From Clostridia bacterium (lineage in GTDB: Bacteria > Bacillota > Clostridia > RUG12999), in contig JAAWTG010000006.1 in NCBI GenBank assembly GCA_022801925.1, positions 27,638-91,637 of the forward strand: a stretch of DNA of 64,000 nt, in the 5' to 3' direction. Below, piece by piece: positions 33,549 to 43,970 of the stretch. Position 1 is the first letter of the stretch. Every line of letters begins with the position of its first letter. Made by a program: the position numbers and the translations under genes. The notes beneath the pieces are model-generated. The model searched no databases. It was not told where the DNA came from and saw only the letters and a program-made list of their open reading frames with translations.

Positions 33549-33893
33549 TTAGTCAACCAGTTCCAAAATCGCCATGGGCGCTGCGTCTCCGCGGCGCGGA
33601 CCAGCTTTGATGATTCTGGTATATCCGCCATTTCTTTCTGCGTATTTCGGCGCAATTTCATCGAAGAGTTTCACAACTACTTCACGCTTTGTGATAAAGC
33701 CCAGCGCCTGGCGTTTTGTATGCAAGGTATTTTTCTTTCCAAGGGTAATCATTTTTTCAGCGAGCGAACGAACTTCTTTCGCTTTTGCTTCTGTCGTCAT
33801 GATTTTTCCGTTTTCCAGCAATGATGTTACCAGATTTCTCAGCATCATCATTCTGTGCGCGGTCGGACGACCCAGTTTTCTTGTACCTGGCAT
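33549..33893 (-). CDS. rplQ: 50S ribosomal protein L17
   Basis: 114 aa, normal bacterial length. It opens with [20 protein letters not shown] and has the typical central stretch [19 protein letters not shown]. Large-subunit protein near the exit tunnel; last gene of the operon, 37 bp after rpoA. In many Firmicutes ecfA-ecfA'-ecfT, truA, rplM and rpsI follow here; in this genome the operon stops at a terminator and an unrelated AT-rich gene follows. Confidence 0.98.
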   Translation of the reverse strand: MPGTRKLGRPTAHRMMMLRNLVTSLLENGKIMTTEAKAKEVRSLAEKMITLGKKNTLHTKRQALGFITKREVVVKLFDEIAPKYAERNGGYTRIIKAGPRRGDAAPMAILELVD

Positions 33894-33930
33894 ATCTCTT
33901 CAGCCTCCTTTGCGGGTTTATTTCGGAATT

Positions 33931-34878
33931 TTATTCTTCTTCTCTGCTCAGTGACAGACCCAGTGCATGCAGTTTTCCAATGACTTCTTCCAGGGATTTG
34001 CGTCCCAGGTTCCGAACCTTAATCATGTCCTCTTCGGTACGGTTGATTAAGTCTTCTACCGTATTGATTCCCGCGCGTTTCAAACAGTTATACGCACGAA
34101 CCGACAAATCCAGTTCTTCAATTGTCATTTCCAGCACTTTTTCCTTCTTGTTATCATCTTTTTCAATGATAATTTCCGTATTTTTCGCGTTGTCTGACAA
34201 TTCAATGAAGAAACTCAAATAGTCGCTCAAAATTTTTGCACTGATACTAACCGCCTCATCCGGCGACACAATACCATTGGTCCACACTTCAATGGTTAGC
34301 TTGTCATAATCGGTAATCTGTCCCACACGGGTGTTTTCCACCACGTAGTTCACTTTGTGAACCGGCGTATAGATGGAATCCATCTGAATGGTACCGATAA
34401 TGCCGCTGCCCGTTTTATTTTTTTCTGATGGCACATATCCTCTGCCTTTATCCACAGTCATATCCATCACCAAACTGCCATCGCTGCTTAGCGTCGCGAT
34501 ATGCAAATCTGGATTCAGGATTTCCACGTCGGCATCTGTTTTGATATCACCTGCGCGAACTTCGCCTTCTCCGTTCATTTCCACAGAAAGCGTCCGCGGT
34601 CCTTCGCCATCAATCTTTACAACCAGTTGTTTCAGATTGAGGACAATCTCGGTCACATCTTCTTTTACGCCATCAATTTTGGATATTTCGTGTTGAACAC
34701 CTTCAATTTTTACGGAAGTTACTGCCGTTCCTTCCAGAGAGGACAGCATGATTCTGCGCAGGGAGTTTCCCAGCGTGATACCATATCCTCGCTCCAGCGG
34801 TTCTACGACGAACTTCCCATAGGTACCGTCCGAACTCAACTCCACCCGCTCGATACGCGGTCTTTCAATTTCTATCAT
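33931..34878 (-). CDS. rpoA: RNA polymerase alpha subunit
   Basis: 315 aa. The N-terminal dimerisation domain (~1-230) includes [21 protein letters not shown] linker precedes the C-terminal DNA- and activator-binding domain (~245-310: [31 protein letters not shown]). GGAGGG stands 8 nt before the ATG. It nucleates RNA polymerase assembly. It is separated from rpsD by an unusually long 264-bp gap, unlike the tight spacing elsewhere in the operon. Confidence 0.98.
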   Translation of the reverse strand: MIEIERPRIERVELSSDGTYGKFVVEPLERGYGITLGNSLRRIMLSSLEGTAVTSVKIEGVQHEISKIDGVKEDVTEIVLNLKQLVVKIDGEGPRTLSVEMNGEGEVRAGDIKTDADVEILNPDLHIATLSSDGSLVMDMTVDKGRGYVPSEKNKTGSGIIGTIQMDSIYTPVHKVNYVVENTRVGQITDYDKLTIEVWTNGIVSPDEAVSISAKILSDYLSFFIELSDNAKNTEIIIEKDDNKKEKVLEMTIEELDLSVRAYNCLKRAGINTVEDLINRTEEDMIKVRNLGRKSLEEVIGKLHALGLSLSREEE

Positions 34879-35142
34879 CTCGTAACCCTCCTTATGACTT
34901 GAAGCAGAACATTTTCCCCTACTCGTATGTTTCGGGGCGTTTTCGTCGGCTATGCCGCAAACGCCTTGTCTGGTGGGAAAGAGTCTGCCGTCTTTCGCCG
35001 TTTCATCAACATTTCTAATAAGACCCTATTTCTGTTTGACCGGCATCCGGTCTGTGGAGGCATTCTGCACTCCACATCCTTTCTACCTGCCGCGGCCTTA
35101 TATTCACTCACTTTATGAGGGCGATATACAGGCATCCATTTA
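34879..35142 (-). other. 264-bp untranslated gap between rpsD and rpoA
   Basis: No supported frame. On the minus strand GGCGTTT and AAACGCC (34936-34965) form a stem, and GGAGTGCAGAATGCCTCC and GACCGGATGCCGGTC are further stem-forming pieces. Possible leader for rpoA-rplQ expression; no promoter of good quality was found inside. Confidence 0.4.
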
Positions 35143-35769
35143 TTATTTGGAGTAAAGCTCAACAATCAAGTGTTCTTCCAGCGGGATTTCAACATCTTCA
35201 CGCGCCGGTGTGGAAACCACTTTTGCTTCCATCGCATCGCCGTTATATTCTAACCAAGTCGGTTTTGTTCTGTTTGCATTCGCTTCCACGTTATTTTTGA
35301 ATTTATCCAATGCTGCACTCTTTTCAGAGAGTTTAATCACATCTCCGACTTTCAGCAGAATGGAAGAAATTGTCACTCTTCTGCCATTGATTTCAAAATG
35401 ACCGTGACGAATCAGCTGACGCGCTTCCGCACGGGACATGGTAAATCCCAATTTATAAACCGCGTTGTCCAGCCGGCTCTCCAAAATTGCCAGCAGGTTT
35501 TCACCTGTAACACCTTTTTTGTTTGAAGCCATTTCAAAATATTTCCGGAATTGTTTTTCCAGAACGCCGTAGTGTCTTCTTGCTTTCTGTTTTTCACGCA
35601 ACTGCAGTCCGTATTCCGACAGTTTCTTACGGCTCATGCCATGTTGCCCCGGCGCATATTTTCTTCTGTTAATCGCACATTTATCCGAGTAGCATCTGTC
35701 GCCTTTGAGATATAACTTATCTCCTTCACGGCGGCACAGTCTACATACCGGTCCAGTATATCTTGCCAT
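35143..35769 (-). CDS. rpsD: 30S ribosomal protein S4 (zinc-binding form)
   Basis: 208 aa. It begins [20 protein letters not shown] and has two more cysteines in [13 protein letters not shown], a C+ zinc knuckle. The S4 RNA-binding domain follows (~98-160: [29 protein letters not shown]). It binds 16S rRNA early in assembly and represses its own mRNA in many bacteria. Placed between rpsK and rpoA as in Clostridia. Confidence 0.98.
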   Translation of the reverse strand: MARYTGPVCRLCRREGDKLYLKGDRCYSDKCAINRRKYAPGQHGMSRKKLSEYGLQLREKQKARRHYGVLEKQFRKYFEMASNKKGVTGENLLAILESRLDNAVYKLGFTMSRAEARQLIRHGHFEINGRRVTISSILLKVGDVIKLSEKSAALDKFKNNVEANANRTKPTWLEYNGDAMEAKVVSTPAREDVEIPLEEHLIVELYSK

Positions 35770-35798
35770 GTTTCGTTTGCACCTCCACTCTTTTCAAA

Positions 35799-36197
35799 TT
35801 ACACTCTTCTTCTTTTCGGCGGTCTGCAGCCGTTGTGCGGAATTGGTGTTGTATCCTTAATCATGGTAACTTCCAATCCAGCCGTCTGCAACGCACGAAT
35901 TGCCGCTTCACGACCAGCACCCGGTCCTTTTACGAAAACTTCAACGGTTTTCAGACCGTGTTCCATTGCAGCGTTTGCTGCGGTTTCCGCTGCCATCTGC
36001 GCTGCAAACGGCGTGTTTTTACGGGAACCTCTAAAGCCCAGTCCGCCGGCGCTTGCCCAAGACAGAGCGTTGCCCGCTGTGTCCGTGATAGTAACAATAG
36101 TGTTATTGAAAGTTGAACGGATATGCACCGCACCTCTATCTACATGTTTTTTCTCGCGACGTTTTCTTGTACCTTTTTTCGTAGCCGTCTTTGCCAT
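35799..36197 (-). CDS. rpsK: 30S ribosomal protein S11
   Basis: 132 aa, normal length. [18 protein letters not shown] and the C-terminal [18 protein letters not shown] are invariant S11 stretches. Small-subunit platform protein contacting mRNA and S7. Spaced 29 bp before rpsD and 49 bp after rpsM. Confidence 0.98.
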   Translation of the reverse strand: MAKTATKKGTRKRREKKHVDRGAVHIRSTFNNTIVTITDTAGNALSWASAGGLGFRGSRKNTPFAAQMAAETAANAAMEHGLKTVEVFVKGPGAGREAAIRALQTAGLEVTMIKDTTPIPHNGCRPPKRRRV

Positions 36198-36246
36198 TTT
36201 GCACTCTCCCTCCCCACTTATGGTTTTGGTTGATTCAAATCATCTA

Positions 36247-36615
36247 TTATTTTTTCTTGTTTGCAATTGTCTTTCTGGGACCTTTGCGGGTTCTTGCATT
36301 GGTTTTTGTTTTCTGACCGCGTACCGGCAGACCTTTTCTGTGTCTGATGCCGCGGTAGCAACCAATTTCCATCAGGCGTTTGATGTTCAGCGCCACTTCG
36401 CGGCGCAGGTCACCTTCCACCTGGTATTCTTTATCAATTGCAGCACGCAGTTTTGCGATGTCGTCTTCGGTCAGGTCTTTGACTCTGATATCCGGATTGA
36501 CACCGGTTTCCTTCAGGATTTTCTGTGCGCTTGGTTTCCCAATTCCAAAAATATAGGTCAGCCCAATTTCCACACGTTTTTCTCTGGGCAAATCCACTCC
36601 GGCAATTCTCGCCAT
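36247..36615 (-). CDS. rpsM: 30S ribosomal protein S13
   Basis: 122 aa: [20 protein letters not shown] at the start and the basic tail [19 protein letters not shown]. Small-subunit head protein touching the P-site tRNA and the large subunit. GGAGG lies upstream. First gene of the classical alpha block after rpmJ. Confidence 0.98.
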   Translation of the reverse strand: MARIAGVDLPREKRVEIGLTYIFGIGKPSAQKILKETGVNPDIRVKDLTEDDIAKLRAAIDKEYQVEGDLRREVALNIKRLMEIGCYRGIRHRKGLPVRGQKTKTNARTRKGPRKTIANKKK

Positions 36616-36737
36616 ACTTTTGCACCTCCTACTGCATCCAAATTGTAATATCTATTTCACTGAATCATACAAATACTTTTCTTTTATGGAAAGCATTTAT
36701 CAGCCGCTCATGATTCAACACTGAAATACGCCTATGT

Positions 36738-36851
36738 TTATCCCTGTTTTTGTTTGTGCTTCGGATTTTCACAGATTACCATAACTTTGCCTTTGCGTTT
36801 GATAATTCTGCACTTTTCGCACATGGGTTTTACAGATGGTTTCACCTTCAT
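36738..36851 (-). CDS. rpmJ: 50S ribosomal protein L36 (zinc-binding form)
   Basis: 37 aa, too short for usual ORF cut-offs: starts [14 protein letters not shown] and ends [10 protein letters not shown]11, C14, C27 and H32 form the zinc ribbon of the C+ type. Translated from ATG 36849-36851 behind a GGGAGG site. Placed between infA and rpsM, as is normal in Firmicutes. Confidence 0.96.
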   Translation of the reverse strand: MKVKPSVKPMCEKCRIIKRKGKVMVICENPKHKQKQG

Positions 36852-36902
36852 GTCGGGTACCTCCCTCATCTTCAAAGTATCTGCTTCTACTATATGTTTC
36901 TT

Positions 36903-37121
36903 TTATTTCGCACGCCAGGTTATTCTTCCTTTGGTCAGGTCATAGGGCGACATTTCCACTGTGACTTTATCGCCGGGCAAAATCTTAATGAAATTCATTC
37001 TGAGTTTGCCGGAAATATGCGCCAAAATGGTATGCCCGTTTTCCAATTCCACATGGAACATGGCATTGGGCAGTGTTTCTACCACTGTGCCTTCCAGTTC
37101 GATGATATTTTCTTTTGCCAA
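36903..37121 (-). CDS. infA: Translation initiation factor IF-1
   Basis: 72 aa, a single OB-fold: [31 protein letters not shown] and [11 protein letters not shown]. It occupies the ribosomal A site during initiation. GGAGG precedes the start. Standard place between the KOW gene and rpmJ. Confidence 0.98.
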   Translation of the reverse strand: MAKENIIELEGTVVETLPNAMFHVELENGHTILAHISGKLRMNFIKILPGDKVTVEMSPYDLTKGRITWRAK

Positions 37122-37137
37122 GGAAACATCCTCCTTT

Positions 37138-37386
37138 TCAACGTGGCCGGGCAGCGCCCAGCAGAGTTCTGATTTTCTTATCCGTCAAATCGTCTGTAAT
37201 CGTGATGGGCTGCGCGTCCGTCAGACGCACATGCTTCCATTTCTTCCGTTTCGGTTTTTCCATTTTCCGCCGCTTACCGTCGGCAAGCAGAACATAGTCC
37301 CCCTCCTGCCGGAGCACCAGAAAAAGCGTTCCGCTGTCGTGCCCCGCCATTGATTTGACAATGCTTCCGGTTTTGATTTCTAGCAT
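37138..37386 (-). CDS. KOW-domain RNA-binding protein (L14e/L6e/L27e-like)
   Basis: 82 aa. The N-terminal half ([36 protein letters not shown]) is a KOW/SH3-like fold related to eukaryotic and archaeal L14e, followed by a basic stretch [18 protein letters not shown]. Clostridia keep such a gene between map and infA. Its start overlaps the map stop by 7 bp, so it is translationally coupled. The role is not established; an accessory ribosome-binding protein is a fair inference. Confidence 0.85.
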   Translation of the reverse strand: MLEIKTGSIVKSMAGHDSGTLFLVLRQEGDYVLLADGKRRKMEKPKRKKWKHVRLTDAQPITITDDLTDKKIRTLLGAARPR

Positions 37387-38141
37387 GTTCCATCACCTAT
37401 CGTTGTGATTTCCGGTTCATCTTCCGTTATAATAATCGTGTTTTCATAATGGGCAGATAAACTTCCGTCTTTTGTCACAACGCCCCACCCATCTTTTAGC
37501 ACGCGTACCTCATAGCCTCCTGCATTGACCATTGGTTCTACCGCAATGGTCATGCCCGGTGCAAAACGGATACCGCGTCCCGGATTGCCGAAATTCGGCA
37601 CGTCCGGCGACTCGTGCAAATGGGCGCCGATTCCATGGCCGACTAAATCTCGAACGACTGAATAACCATGGGATTCTACATATGCCTGTACTGCGTGCGA
37701 TAAGTCTCCCAAGCGGTTGCCCACTCGTGCTTCACGAATGCCTTCAAAAAAGCTTTGTCGTGTCACCTCTATCAAGCGGGCTGCTTCCGGCGAAATCGTT
37801 CCGATCGGGAACGTTCTCGCCGCGTCCGCGTGATAACCGCAGTAGCAGACGCCAACATCCAGACTAATGATATCCCCTTCCGACAGTTTCATCTGCCCCG
37901 CGGGAATTCCATGCACCACCATCTCGTTCGGCGAAGCACAAATGCTTCCCGGGAAACCATTATAGTTTTTAAACGAGGGGGTTGCATTCCGGCTGGTAAT
38001 GAAATCATATGCCAGCCGATCCAGATGTCTCGTATCGACACCCGGGTGAATTTCTTCCCGCAGAACTTCAAATGTTTCCGCAAGAATCTTCCCCGCGTGC
38101 CGCATTAAATCTAATTCTTGTTTGCTTTTTGTTGTAATCAA
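37380..38141 (-). CDS. map: Type I methionine aminopeptidase
   Basis: 253 aa, removes N-terminal Met from new proteins. The five metal ligands are visible: the two Asp in SLDVGVCYCGYHADAARTF, His in ESPDVPNFG's upstream stretch VGHGIGAHLHE, Glu in IAVEPMVNAGG and Glu in SAHYENTIIITE. Start: a TTG (38139-38141) preceded by AGAAGGAAGGTG gives MITTKSKQELDLM, the family's normal beginning; the ATG at 38168 lies inside adk and is less likely. Sits 16 bp after adk. Confidence 0.95.
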   Translation of the reverse strand: MITTKSKQELDLMRHAGKILAETFEVLREEIHPGVDTRHLDRLAYDFITSRNATPSFKNYNGFPGSICASPNEMVVHGIPAGQMKLSEGDIISLDVGVCYCGYHADAARTFPIGTISPEAARLIEVTRQSFFEGIREARVGNRLGDLSHAVQAYVESHGYSVVRDLVGHGIGAHLHESPDVPNFGNPGRGIRFAPGMTIAVEPMVNAGGYEVRVLKDGWGVVTKDGSLSAHYENTIIITEDEPEITTIGDGTC

Positions 38142-38157
38142 CCGGGCACCTTCCTTC

Positions 38158-38790
38158 TCATTTGTCAAGCGCTTGGAAGAGCATTTCAGTCGTATGCTCC
38201 ACTTCTTTCTGTCCCTTCACCGTAACCAAATTTCCTTTTTCACGATAGAAGCGAATCAGCGGCTCTGTTTGAGAATGATAGACCTCCAGCCGTATTTTCA
38301 CAGTTTCCTCTGTGTCGTCGTCGCGGGTCACAAGCGTTCCGCCGCATTTGTCACACAGACTGACTTTTTCAGATGGGTTGTCATCAATATGGTATACTGC
38401 TCCACATTCGCCGCATTGTCTGCGTCCCGAAATTCGTCGGACAACTTCTTCGTCCGCAACGTCAATCAAAATGACTTTATCAAACTGTATCCCCATATCG
38501 TCTGCAGCCTGTGCCTGCGGAAGTGTCCGCGGAAAACCGTCCAAAATGTACCCATTTTTACAGTCATCCTCTGCAAGTCGCTCCCGCACGATAGCAATTG
38601 TCACATCATCAGGAACCAGCTGCCCTTTGTCGATATATTCTTTCGCCAGCTTCCCGGAAGGCGTCATCTGTTCCATCGCCTTTCGGAAAATTGCACCGGT
38701 GGAAATGGTTGGAATCCGGTAGCGTTCTACCAATTTCTCCGCCTGTGTTCCTTTTCCGGCTGCCGGCGGTCCTAATAATAAAAGTTTCAT
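38158..38790 (-). CDS. adk: Adenylate kinase (zinc-type, long LID)
   Basis: 210 aa. P-loop GPPAAGKGTQAEKL at the N-terminus, the DGFPRTLPQAQ stretch, and a LID with four cysteines (CGECGAVYH and CDKCGG) as in Gram-positive zinc-binding adenylate kinases. Interconverts ATP, AMP and ADP in the cytoplasm. Between secY and map as in most Firmicutes. Confidence 0.98.
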   Translation of the reverse strand: MKLLLLGPPAAGKGTQAEKLVERYRIPTISTGAIFRKAMEQMTPSGKLAKEYIDKGQLVPDDVTIAIVRERLAEDDCKNGYILDGFPRTLPQAQAADDMGIQFDKVILIDVADEEVVRRISGRRQCGECGAVYHIDDNPSEKVSLCDKCGGTLVTRDDDTEETVKIRLEVYHSQTEPLIRFYREKGNLVTVKGQKEVEHTTEMLFQALDK

Positions 38791-38850
38791 ATCGTCCCCT
38801 CTGAATCTCTTTTCTAAAATATCGTCCTCTTTGGTAAACGGAAGTTTTCC

Positions 38851-40146
38851 TTATTCGAGGAATCCTTTGTAATGACGCATCATGAGTTGAGATTCCAACT
38901 GACGGTAGGTTTCCAGTGCAACACCAACCAAAATCAGCAAGGAAGTTCCGCTAAATCCAATGGAAACATTGCTTCTGGCTGCTAACATCGGCAGCACTGC
39001 AATGAATGCAATAAAGATGGAACCCATCACAGTAACACGATTCATTACGCGGGAAATATATTCACTGGTCGGACGTCCCGGGCGGATACCCGGAATAAAT
39101 CCGCCGTTTGCTTTGATGTTGTTTGACATTTCAATTGGGTTGTACATCATCGCTGTGTAGAAGAATGTGAAGAAGATAATCAGGATGAAATACAACAGTG
39201 CATAGAACCAAGATGTTGGGCCAATGAATTTCAGAAATCCTTCCAGCCAAGACCCTTGTTTTGCACCGCCGAACAACTGCGCAATCGTTGACGGAAATGC
39301 CATCAGCGAGGACGCAAAGATAATCGGGATAACACCAGCCATTGCCACTTTAAATGGAATATGGGTACTCTGTCCGCCATACATTTTTCTGCCAACAACA
39401 CGTTTTGCATATTGTACCGGGATTCTGCGTTCTGCATCGTTCATCAAAACCACCAGCGCGAACACTATCAAAACGGCTGCGACAATAACAACGCCAATCA
39501 GCCAAGACATTGTTCCGCCCTGCACGGCAACGATAAACTGCTGAATCATGCTCGGTACGCGTGTTACAATACCGGTAAAGATAATCATTGAAATACCATT
39601 ACCAACGCCTTTATCGGAAATCTGTTCTCCAATCCACATCAGAAATGCTGTTCCCGCTGTAAGCGAAATCACAATCGTTGCAAAACTCATGAATCCCGGA
39701 TTGGATACCAGACTGCTGTTCACCAGACCAACATAGATACCGGACGCCTGAATGAACGCCAGAATCACGGTGCTGTAGCGTGTCCATTTTTCAATGATTT
39801 TTCTGCCTTCTTGTCCTTCTTTTGCCAGACGTTCCAAAGCCGGAATCGCCACGGTCAAAAGTTGGATAATAATGGATGCCGTTACATACGGCGTAATACT
39901 CATAGCAAAGATAGATGCATTTTCCAGCGCACCACCGCCGATGATGTTCAAAAAGTTAAAAATCGACGCCTGACCAGCTTGTGTTGCACCAGCACCAATT
40001 CCCATGAGTTGGGCGATTGCATCGCTTTTTATGCCAGGGACGGAAATCACACAGCCCAATTGGAAGATTGCCAACATTAATCCTGTAAAGAGCAGCTTCT
40101 TCCGCAGGTCGGGCACTTTCCATGCGTTAATTAAGGTTTTAATCAC
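38851..40146 (-). CDS. secY: Preprotein translocase subunit SecY
   Basis: 431 aa with ten predicted membrane segments: pore of the Sec export channel. Family stretches are KKLLFTGLMLAIFQLGCVIS, GIGNGISMIIF-like VGNGISMIIFTGIV, and GGFIPGIRPGRPTSEY. The start is GTG (40144-40146) one base after the rplO stop, with AGAGGTGATG upstream. It must export the many surface proteins of this genome. Confidence 0.98.
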   Translation of the reverse strand: MIKTLINAWKVPDLRKKLLFTGLMLAIFQLGCVISVPGIKSDAIAQLMGIGAGATQAGQASIFNFLNIIGGGALENASIFAMSITPYVTASIIIQLLTVAIPALERLAKEGQEGRKIIEKWTRYSTVILAFIQASGIYVGLVNSSLVSNPGFMSFATIVISLTAGTAFLMWIGEQISDKGVGNGISMIIFTGIVTRVPSMIQQFIVAVQGGTMSWLIGVVIVAAVLIVFALVVLMNDAERRIPVQYAKRVVGRKMYGGQSTHIPFKVAMAGVIPIIFASSLMAFPSTIAQLFGGAKQGSWLEGFLKFIGPTSWFYALLYFILIIFFTFFYTAMMYNPIEMSNNIKANGGFIPGIRPGRPTSEYISRVMNRVTVMGSIFIAFIAVLPMLAARSNVSIGFSGTSLLILVGVALETYRQLESQLMMRHYKGFLE

Positions 40147-40147
40147 C

Positions 40148-40588
40148 TTACATCACCTCTACCTTTCCGCCTGCTGCTTCAATCTTTTCTTTCGCTCCTT
40201 TTGTCACGCGCGCTGCCTGGACAGTCAGTTTCTTTTCGATGCTGCCTGTTCCCAGTACAACCACGCCGTCATAAGTTTTGCGAATAACACCAGATTCTTT
40301 CAAGAGCTGCGGCGTTACGACGGTACCGTCTTCAAATTTATTCAAATCTGTCAGTTTTACTTCCGCATATTGTTTTGCAAAAATATTGGTAAATCCACGT
40401 TTCGGAATTCTTCTGTAGAGAGGCATCTGCCCCCCTTCAAAACCCGGTCTTACACCGCCGCCGGAACGTGCATTCTGCCCTTTATGTCCTTTGCCGGCTG
40501 TTTTACCGTTTCCGCTTCCGTGTCCGCGACCTTTTCTCTTCACGTCTTTCGTGGAGCCGGGCGCCGGTGAAAGTTCATGTAGACGCAT
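40148..40588 (-). CDS. rplO: 50S ribosomal protein L15
   Basis: 146 aa: [40 protein letters not shown] and the C-terminal ALD-type domain. Late-assembly large-subunit protein. Its stop is one base from the secY start. Confidence 0.98.
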   Translation of the reverse strand: MRLHELSPAPGSTKDVKRKGRGHGSGNGKTAGKGHKGQNARSGGGVRPGFEGGQMPLYRRIPKRGFTNIFAKQYAEVKLTDLNKFEDGTVVTPQLLKESGVIRKTYDGVVVLGTGSIEKKLTVQAARVTKGAKEKIEAAGGKVEVM

Positions 40589-40616
40589 TTCCTTCGCCTC
40601 CTTTCGGTCTAATTTC

Positions 40617-40799
40617 TTATATCTCGCGAACGCTTACCAAATGCGTTACTTTATTTACCATACCTCTAATCTGAGGATTGTCAGGATGCACTTTCACATC
40701 TCTGATTTTTTTCAGTCCCAGTGCTTCGAGAGTCGCAATTTGATCTTTTTTGCGGCCGATTGCACTTTTGGTCTGTGTTACCTCAAGTTGTTTCGCCAT
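40617..40799 (-). CDS. rpmD: 50S ribosomal protein L30
   Basis: 60 aa: [26 protein letters not shown] and the end [14 protein letters not shown] are typical. Small single-domain protein between rpsE and rplO. Confidence 0.98.
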   Translation of the reverse strand: MAKQLEVTQTKSAIGRKKDQIATLEALGLKKIRDVKVHPDNPQIRGMVNKVTHLVSVREI

Positions 40800-40817
40800 G
40801 ATAATTGCTCCCTCCTA

Positions 40818-41324
40818 TTACACTAACAGTTCTTTTACTTCTTTTCCTCTCAGCGCAGCAACTTCGTCTGCCTGTTTGAGGTTTTTCAGCGCTTCGATGG
40901 TTGCGTTCACCACGTTGCGCGGATTGTTAGACCGCATGGATTTCGTTCTGATATCACGAATGCCAGCCAGTTCCAGGACCGCACGAACCGGTCCGCCTGC
41001 GATAACCCCTGTACCAGGACCAGCGGGTTTGAGCAGTACTGTACCTGCACCGAATTTACCTACGATTTCATGCGTGATTGTGGTGCCTGCCATCGGGAAA
41101 GAAATCATGTTTTTCTTTGCATCTTCGATTCCTTTTCTAACAGCTTCCGGAATTTCAGCAGCTTTTCCCATACCGCAGCCCACATGACCATTTTCGTCAC
41201 CGACAACAACCAGTGCGCTGAAACGGAAGGTTCTACCACCTTTCACAACCTTGGCAACACGATTTATCGTAACAACCTTTTCTTTCAGTTCCGGTACGTT
41301 AGAATCCATCATTTTTTCCGCCAT
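40818..41324 (-). CDS. rpsE: 30S ribosomal protein S5
   Basis: 168 aa. The dsRNA-binding-like N-domain has [19 protein letters not shown] and [20 protein letters not shown], and the C-domain has [20 protein letters not shown]. It lines the mRNA entry channel and affects decoding accuracy. Confidence 0.98.
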   Translation of the reverse strand: MAEKMMDSNVPELKEKVVTINRVAKVVKGGRTFRFSALVVVGDENGHVGCGMGKAAEIPEAVRKGIEDAKKNMISFPMAGTTITHEIVGKFGAGTVLLKPAGPGTGVIAGGPVRAVLELAGIRDIRTKSMRSNNPRNVVNATIEALKNLKQADEVAALRGKEVKELLV

Positions 41325-41375
41325 TGTTTTCGCCTCCTTCTTGCAAACTATAGGGTCTATTTCAAAACAGTTCTA

Positions 41376-41738
41376 TTAGAATTCCAAGCCGCCTTCCCTG
41401 GCGCCTTCCGCTAAGGCCGCTACCCGTCCATGGTAGATGTAGCCGCCGCGGTCAAATACAACTGATGTAATTCCTGCCGCTTTTGCTTTTTCTGCGACCA
41501 GTTTTCCGACTTCTTTCGCCGCTTCGACGTTTCCGCCGTTTTTCCCTTCCATGGCTTTTTCCAAAGAAGAAGCCGCTACCAGGGTTTTTCCGGCTACGTC
41601 ATCGATTACCTGCGCATAGATATTGCTGAGCGAACGGTAAACGCACAGTCTCGGACGCTGCGCTGTTCCGCTGATATGTTTACGCACACGCGCGTGGCGT
41701 CTTTTTCTCGCAACATTGCTTCCAGCTTTTTTTATCAT
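41376..41738 (-). CDS. rplR: 50S ribosomal protein L18
   Basis: 120 aa: basic start [20 protein letters not shown], then [17 protein letters not shown], ending [17 protein letters not shown]. Binds 5S rRNA with L5 and L25. Confidence 0.98.
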   Translation of the reverse strand: MIKKAGSNVARKRRHARVRKHISGTAQRPRLCVYRSLSNIYAQVIDDVAGKTLVAASSLEKAMEGKNGGNVEAAKEVGKLVAEKAKAAGITSVVFDRGGYIYHGRVAALAEGAREGGLEF

Positions 41739-41803
41739 CTTGTTTTCGCCTCCTCCGCTACAAAATAAGGAAATTCAGGTTCGGCATGTCTCATGCCGCC
41801 GCA

Positions 41804-42349
41804 TTATTTCTTCGCTTTACCTGTTTTACCTTCTTTACGTCTGATGTGTTCATCCGCATATTTAATACCTTTGCCCTTGTAGGGTTCCGGCGGTCTTTTT
41901 TCCCGTACTTCCGCAGCGAACTGACCTACTTTTTGTTTGTCAATCCCTTTAATGATAATCTGGTTGGGAGAGGGCACATCAATAGTGATGTCGCCGTTTT
42001 CTTCCATTTCAACCGGATGGGAGTATCCCAGGCTGAGCACCAGTTTTTTGCCCTGTTTCTGGGCTCTGTAACCAACACCGTTTACTTCCAGGACTTTTTC
42101 AAATCCTTCCGAAACGCCGGTTACCATATTGTTCAGCAGCGCGCGGGTCAAACCGTGCAGCGCTCTGTTTCTTTTTTCGTCATTAGACCGCGATACAATC
42201 ACTTCAGAACCTTGTACTTCCACTTTGATTTGTGAGTCAAATGTGTCTGTCAGTGTTCCTTTGGGACCTTTCACCGTCACATTCGCACCGTCGATTTTCA
42301 CATCAACGCCGGACGGAATCGCGATAGGCATTTTTCCTATTCTGGACAC
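41804..42349 (-). CDS. rplF: 50S ribosomal protein L6
   Basis: 181 aa: [20 protein letters not shown] at the start and [20 protein letters not shown] near the end. Two similar alpha/beta domains, located near the factor-binding site. Confidence 0.98.
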   Translation of the reverse strand: MSRIGKMPIAIPSGVDVKIDGANVTVKGPKGTLTDTFDSQIKVEVQGSEVIVSRSNDEKRNRALHGLTRALLNNMVTGVSEGFEKVLEVNGVGYRAQKQGKKLVLSLGYSHPVEMEENGDITIDVPSPNQIIIKGIDKQKVGQFAAEVREKRPPEPYKGKGIKYADEHIRRKEGKTGKAKK

Positions 42350-42384
42350 TGTTTACACCTCCTCGGCTTTCTCCATAATTTCTG

Positions 42385-42783
42385 TTACCATACAAATGCA
42401 AGAACTTCTCCGCCCACATTCGCGCTTCTCGCATCTTTGTCGGTCATGATGCCTTTTGAGGTCGAGATAATTGCAATACCCATACCCCGCAGCACTTTCG
42501 GAAGTTCATCCTTGCCGGCATATATTCTAAGTCCGGGCTTGCTCACTCTTTTGATTCCGGAGATCGCAGAAGATTTTCCCTGACCATATTTTAACGTGAC
42601 TCGAATGATACCCTGTACATTGCCATCTAACAGTTGATAGCCTTTGATGTAACCTTCATTGTTCAATATTTCGGCAATCGCTTTTTTCATGTTTGACGCC
42701 GGAATATCTACAGTATCATGTTTTGCAGCGCTGGCGTTTCTGATTCTTGTCAGCATATCTGCAATCGGATCTGTTATATTCAT
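42385..42783 (-). CDS. rpsH: 30S ribosomal protein S8
   Basis: 132 aa: [20 protein letters not shown] at the start and [18 protein letters not shown] near the end. Binds helix 21 of 16S rRNA and is a known translational repressor of spc operons. Confidence 0.98.
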   Translation of the reverse strand: MNITDPIADMLTRIRNASAAKHDTVDIPASNMKKAIAEILNNEGYIKGYQLLDGNVQGIIRVTLKYGQGKSSAISGIKRVSKPGLRIYAGKDELPKVLRGMGIAIISTSKGIMTDKDARSANVGGEVLAFVW

Positions 42784-42819
42784 GAAGTGTACCTCCTTCC
42801 TTCCTCTCGGTTTCTGTTT

Positions 42820-43005
42820 TTACCAGCTTGCCTTTTTCACACCCGGAATCTGACCTTTATACGCCAATTCACGGAAGCAAATACGGCAGATGCCGAATTT
42901 TCTCAAATATGCATGCGGACGTCCGCACAATTTACATCTGTTGTAGTATCTCGTTGAATACTTTGGCGTTCTCTGCTGTTTTAACACCATTGATTTTTTA
43001 GCCAC
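42820..43005 (-). CDS. rpsN: 30S ribosomal protein S14 type Z (zinc-binding)
   Basis: 61 aa short form with two CxxC pairs: [20 protein letters not shown]. This Zn-containing variant is the standard spc-operon S14 in Firmicutes. Confidence 0.98.
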   Translation of the reverse strand: MAKKSMVLKQQRTPKYSTRYYNRCKLCGRPHAYLRKFGICRICFRELAYKGQIPGVKKASW

Positions 43006-43021
43006 TTTTGTTTACCCCCTC

Positions 43022-43564
43022 TCAATTTTTACTAAACGGAGCACCCATCAGCGTTAATAACTCACGAGCTTCTTCATCAGTCTGCGCAGTCGTCACAAAG
43101 ATAATATCCATACCTCTGATTTTGTCAATCTTGTCATATTCAATTTCAGGGAAAATGAGCTGTTCTCTCACACCCATGGAATAGTTCCCTCTGCCGTCAA
43201 AGGAGTTCGGGTTGATACCCCGAAAGTCACGTACACGCGGCAGTGCAACATTGAACAATCTATCCATAAATTCGTACATTTTTTCTGCACGAAGCGTTAC
43301 CTTAACACCGATATTCATGCCTTCTCTGAGTTTGAAGTTTGCGACAGATTTTTTCGCTTTTGTCACAACCGCTTTCTGCCCAGTGATGGCTTCGAGATCC
43401 GCTACCGCTGCATCCAGCGCTTTCGGATTTTCTTTTGCTTCTCCCATTCCGATATTGACAACGATTTTCTCAAATTTCGGAATCTGCATTACGCTTTTAT
43501 ATTCAAATTTTTTCATCAGCGCGGGAGCAACTTCTTTTGTATAAAACTCTTTCATTCTCGCCAT
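43022..43564 (-). CDS. rplE: 50S ribosomal protein L5
   Basis: 180 aa: [40 protein letters not shown] and ending [20 protein letters not shown]. Binds 5S rRNA and touches P-site tRNA. Confidence 0.98.
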   Translation of the reverse strand: MARMKEFYTKEVAPALMKKFEYKSVMQIPKFEKIVVNIGMGEAKENPKALDAAVADLEAITGQKAVVTKAKKSVANFKLREGMNIGVKVTLRAEKMYEFMDRLFNVALPRVRDFRGINPNSFDGRGNYSMGVREQLIFPEIEYDKIDKIRGMDIIFVTTAQTDEEARELLTLMGAPFSKN

Positions 43565-43595
43565 TGCTGCTTTCCTCCTTCCTTTTCATAAGATT

Positions 43596-43919
43596 TTAGT
43601 CGTCCAGAACTTCTCCGCAATGTTTACAGTATCTGGCACGGGTTCCGTCACCCAGAACCTTTCTGCCAATTCTGGTCGGCTCGCCGCATTTTCCGCAAAT
43701 CCTCATTACTTTGGACGCATACAGCGGCGCTTCTTGTTTCAGGATTCCGCCATCATCGCCTTGACGGCGCGGTTTTGTGTGGCGGCTGACCATGTTGACT
43801 TTTTCCACCACTACTTTGTTCTGCGCCGGAAACGCTTCGATTACTTTTCCTTTTTTGCCTTTATCTTTACCGGAGATAACAATGACGTTATCGCCTGTCT
43901 TGATATGCATTTTACTCAT
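43596..43919 (-). CDS. rplX: 50S ribosomal protein L24
   Basis: 107 aa. KOW motif in KTGDNVIVISGKDKGKKGKV, and four cysteines near the C-terminus (CGKCG and CKHCG) as in many Gram-positive L24s. An assembly initiator of the large subunit. Confidence 0.98.
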   Translation of the reverse strand: MSKMHIKTGDNVIVISGKDKGKKGKVIEAFPAQNKVVVEKVNMVSRHTKPRRQGDDGGILKQEAPLYASKVMRICGKCGEPTRIGRKVLGDGTRARYCKHCGEVLDD

Positions 43920-43970
43920 TCTCTCGCCTCCTCGTAGGTCATTTGACTTGTGCTTTCAAACAAACCGGGA

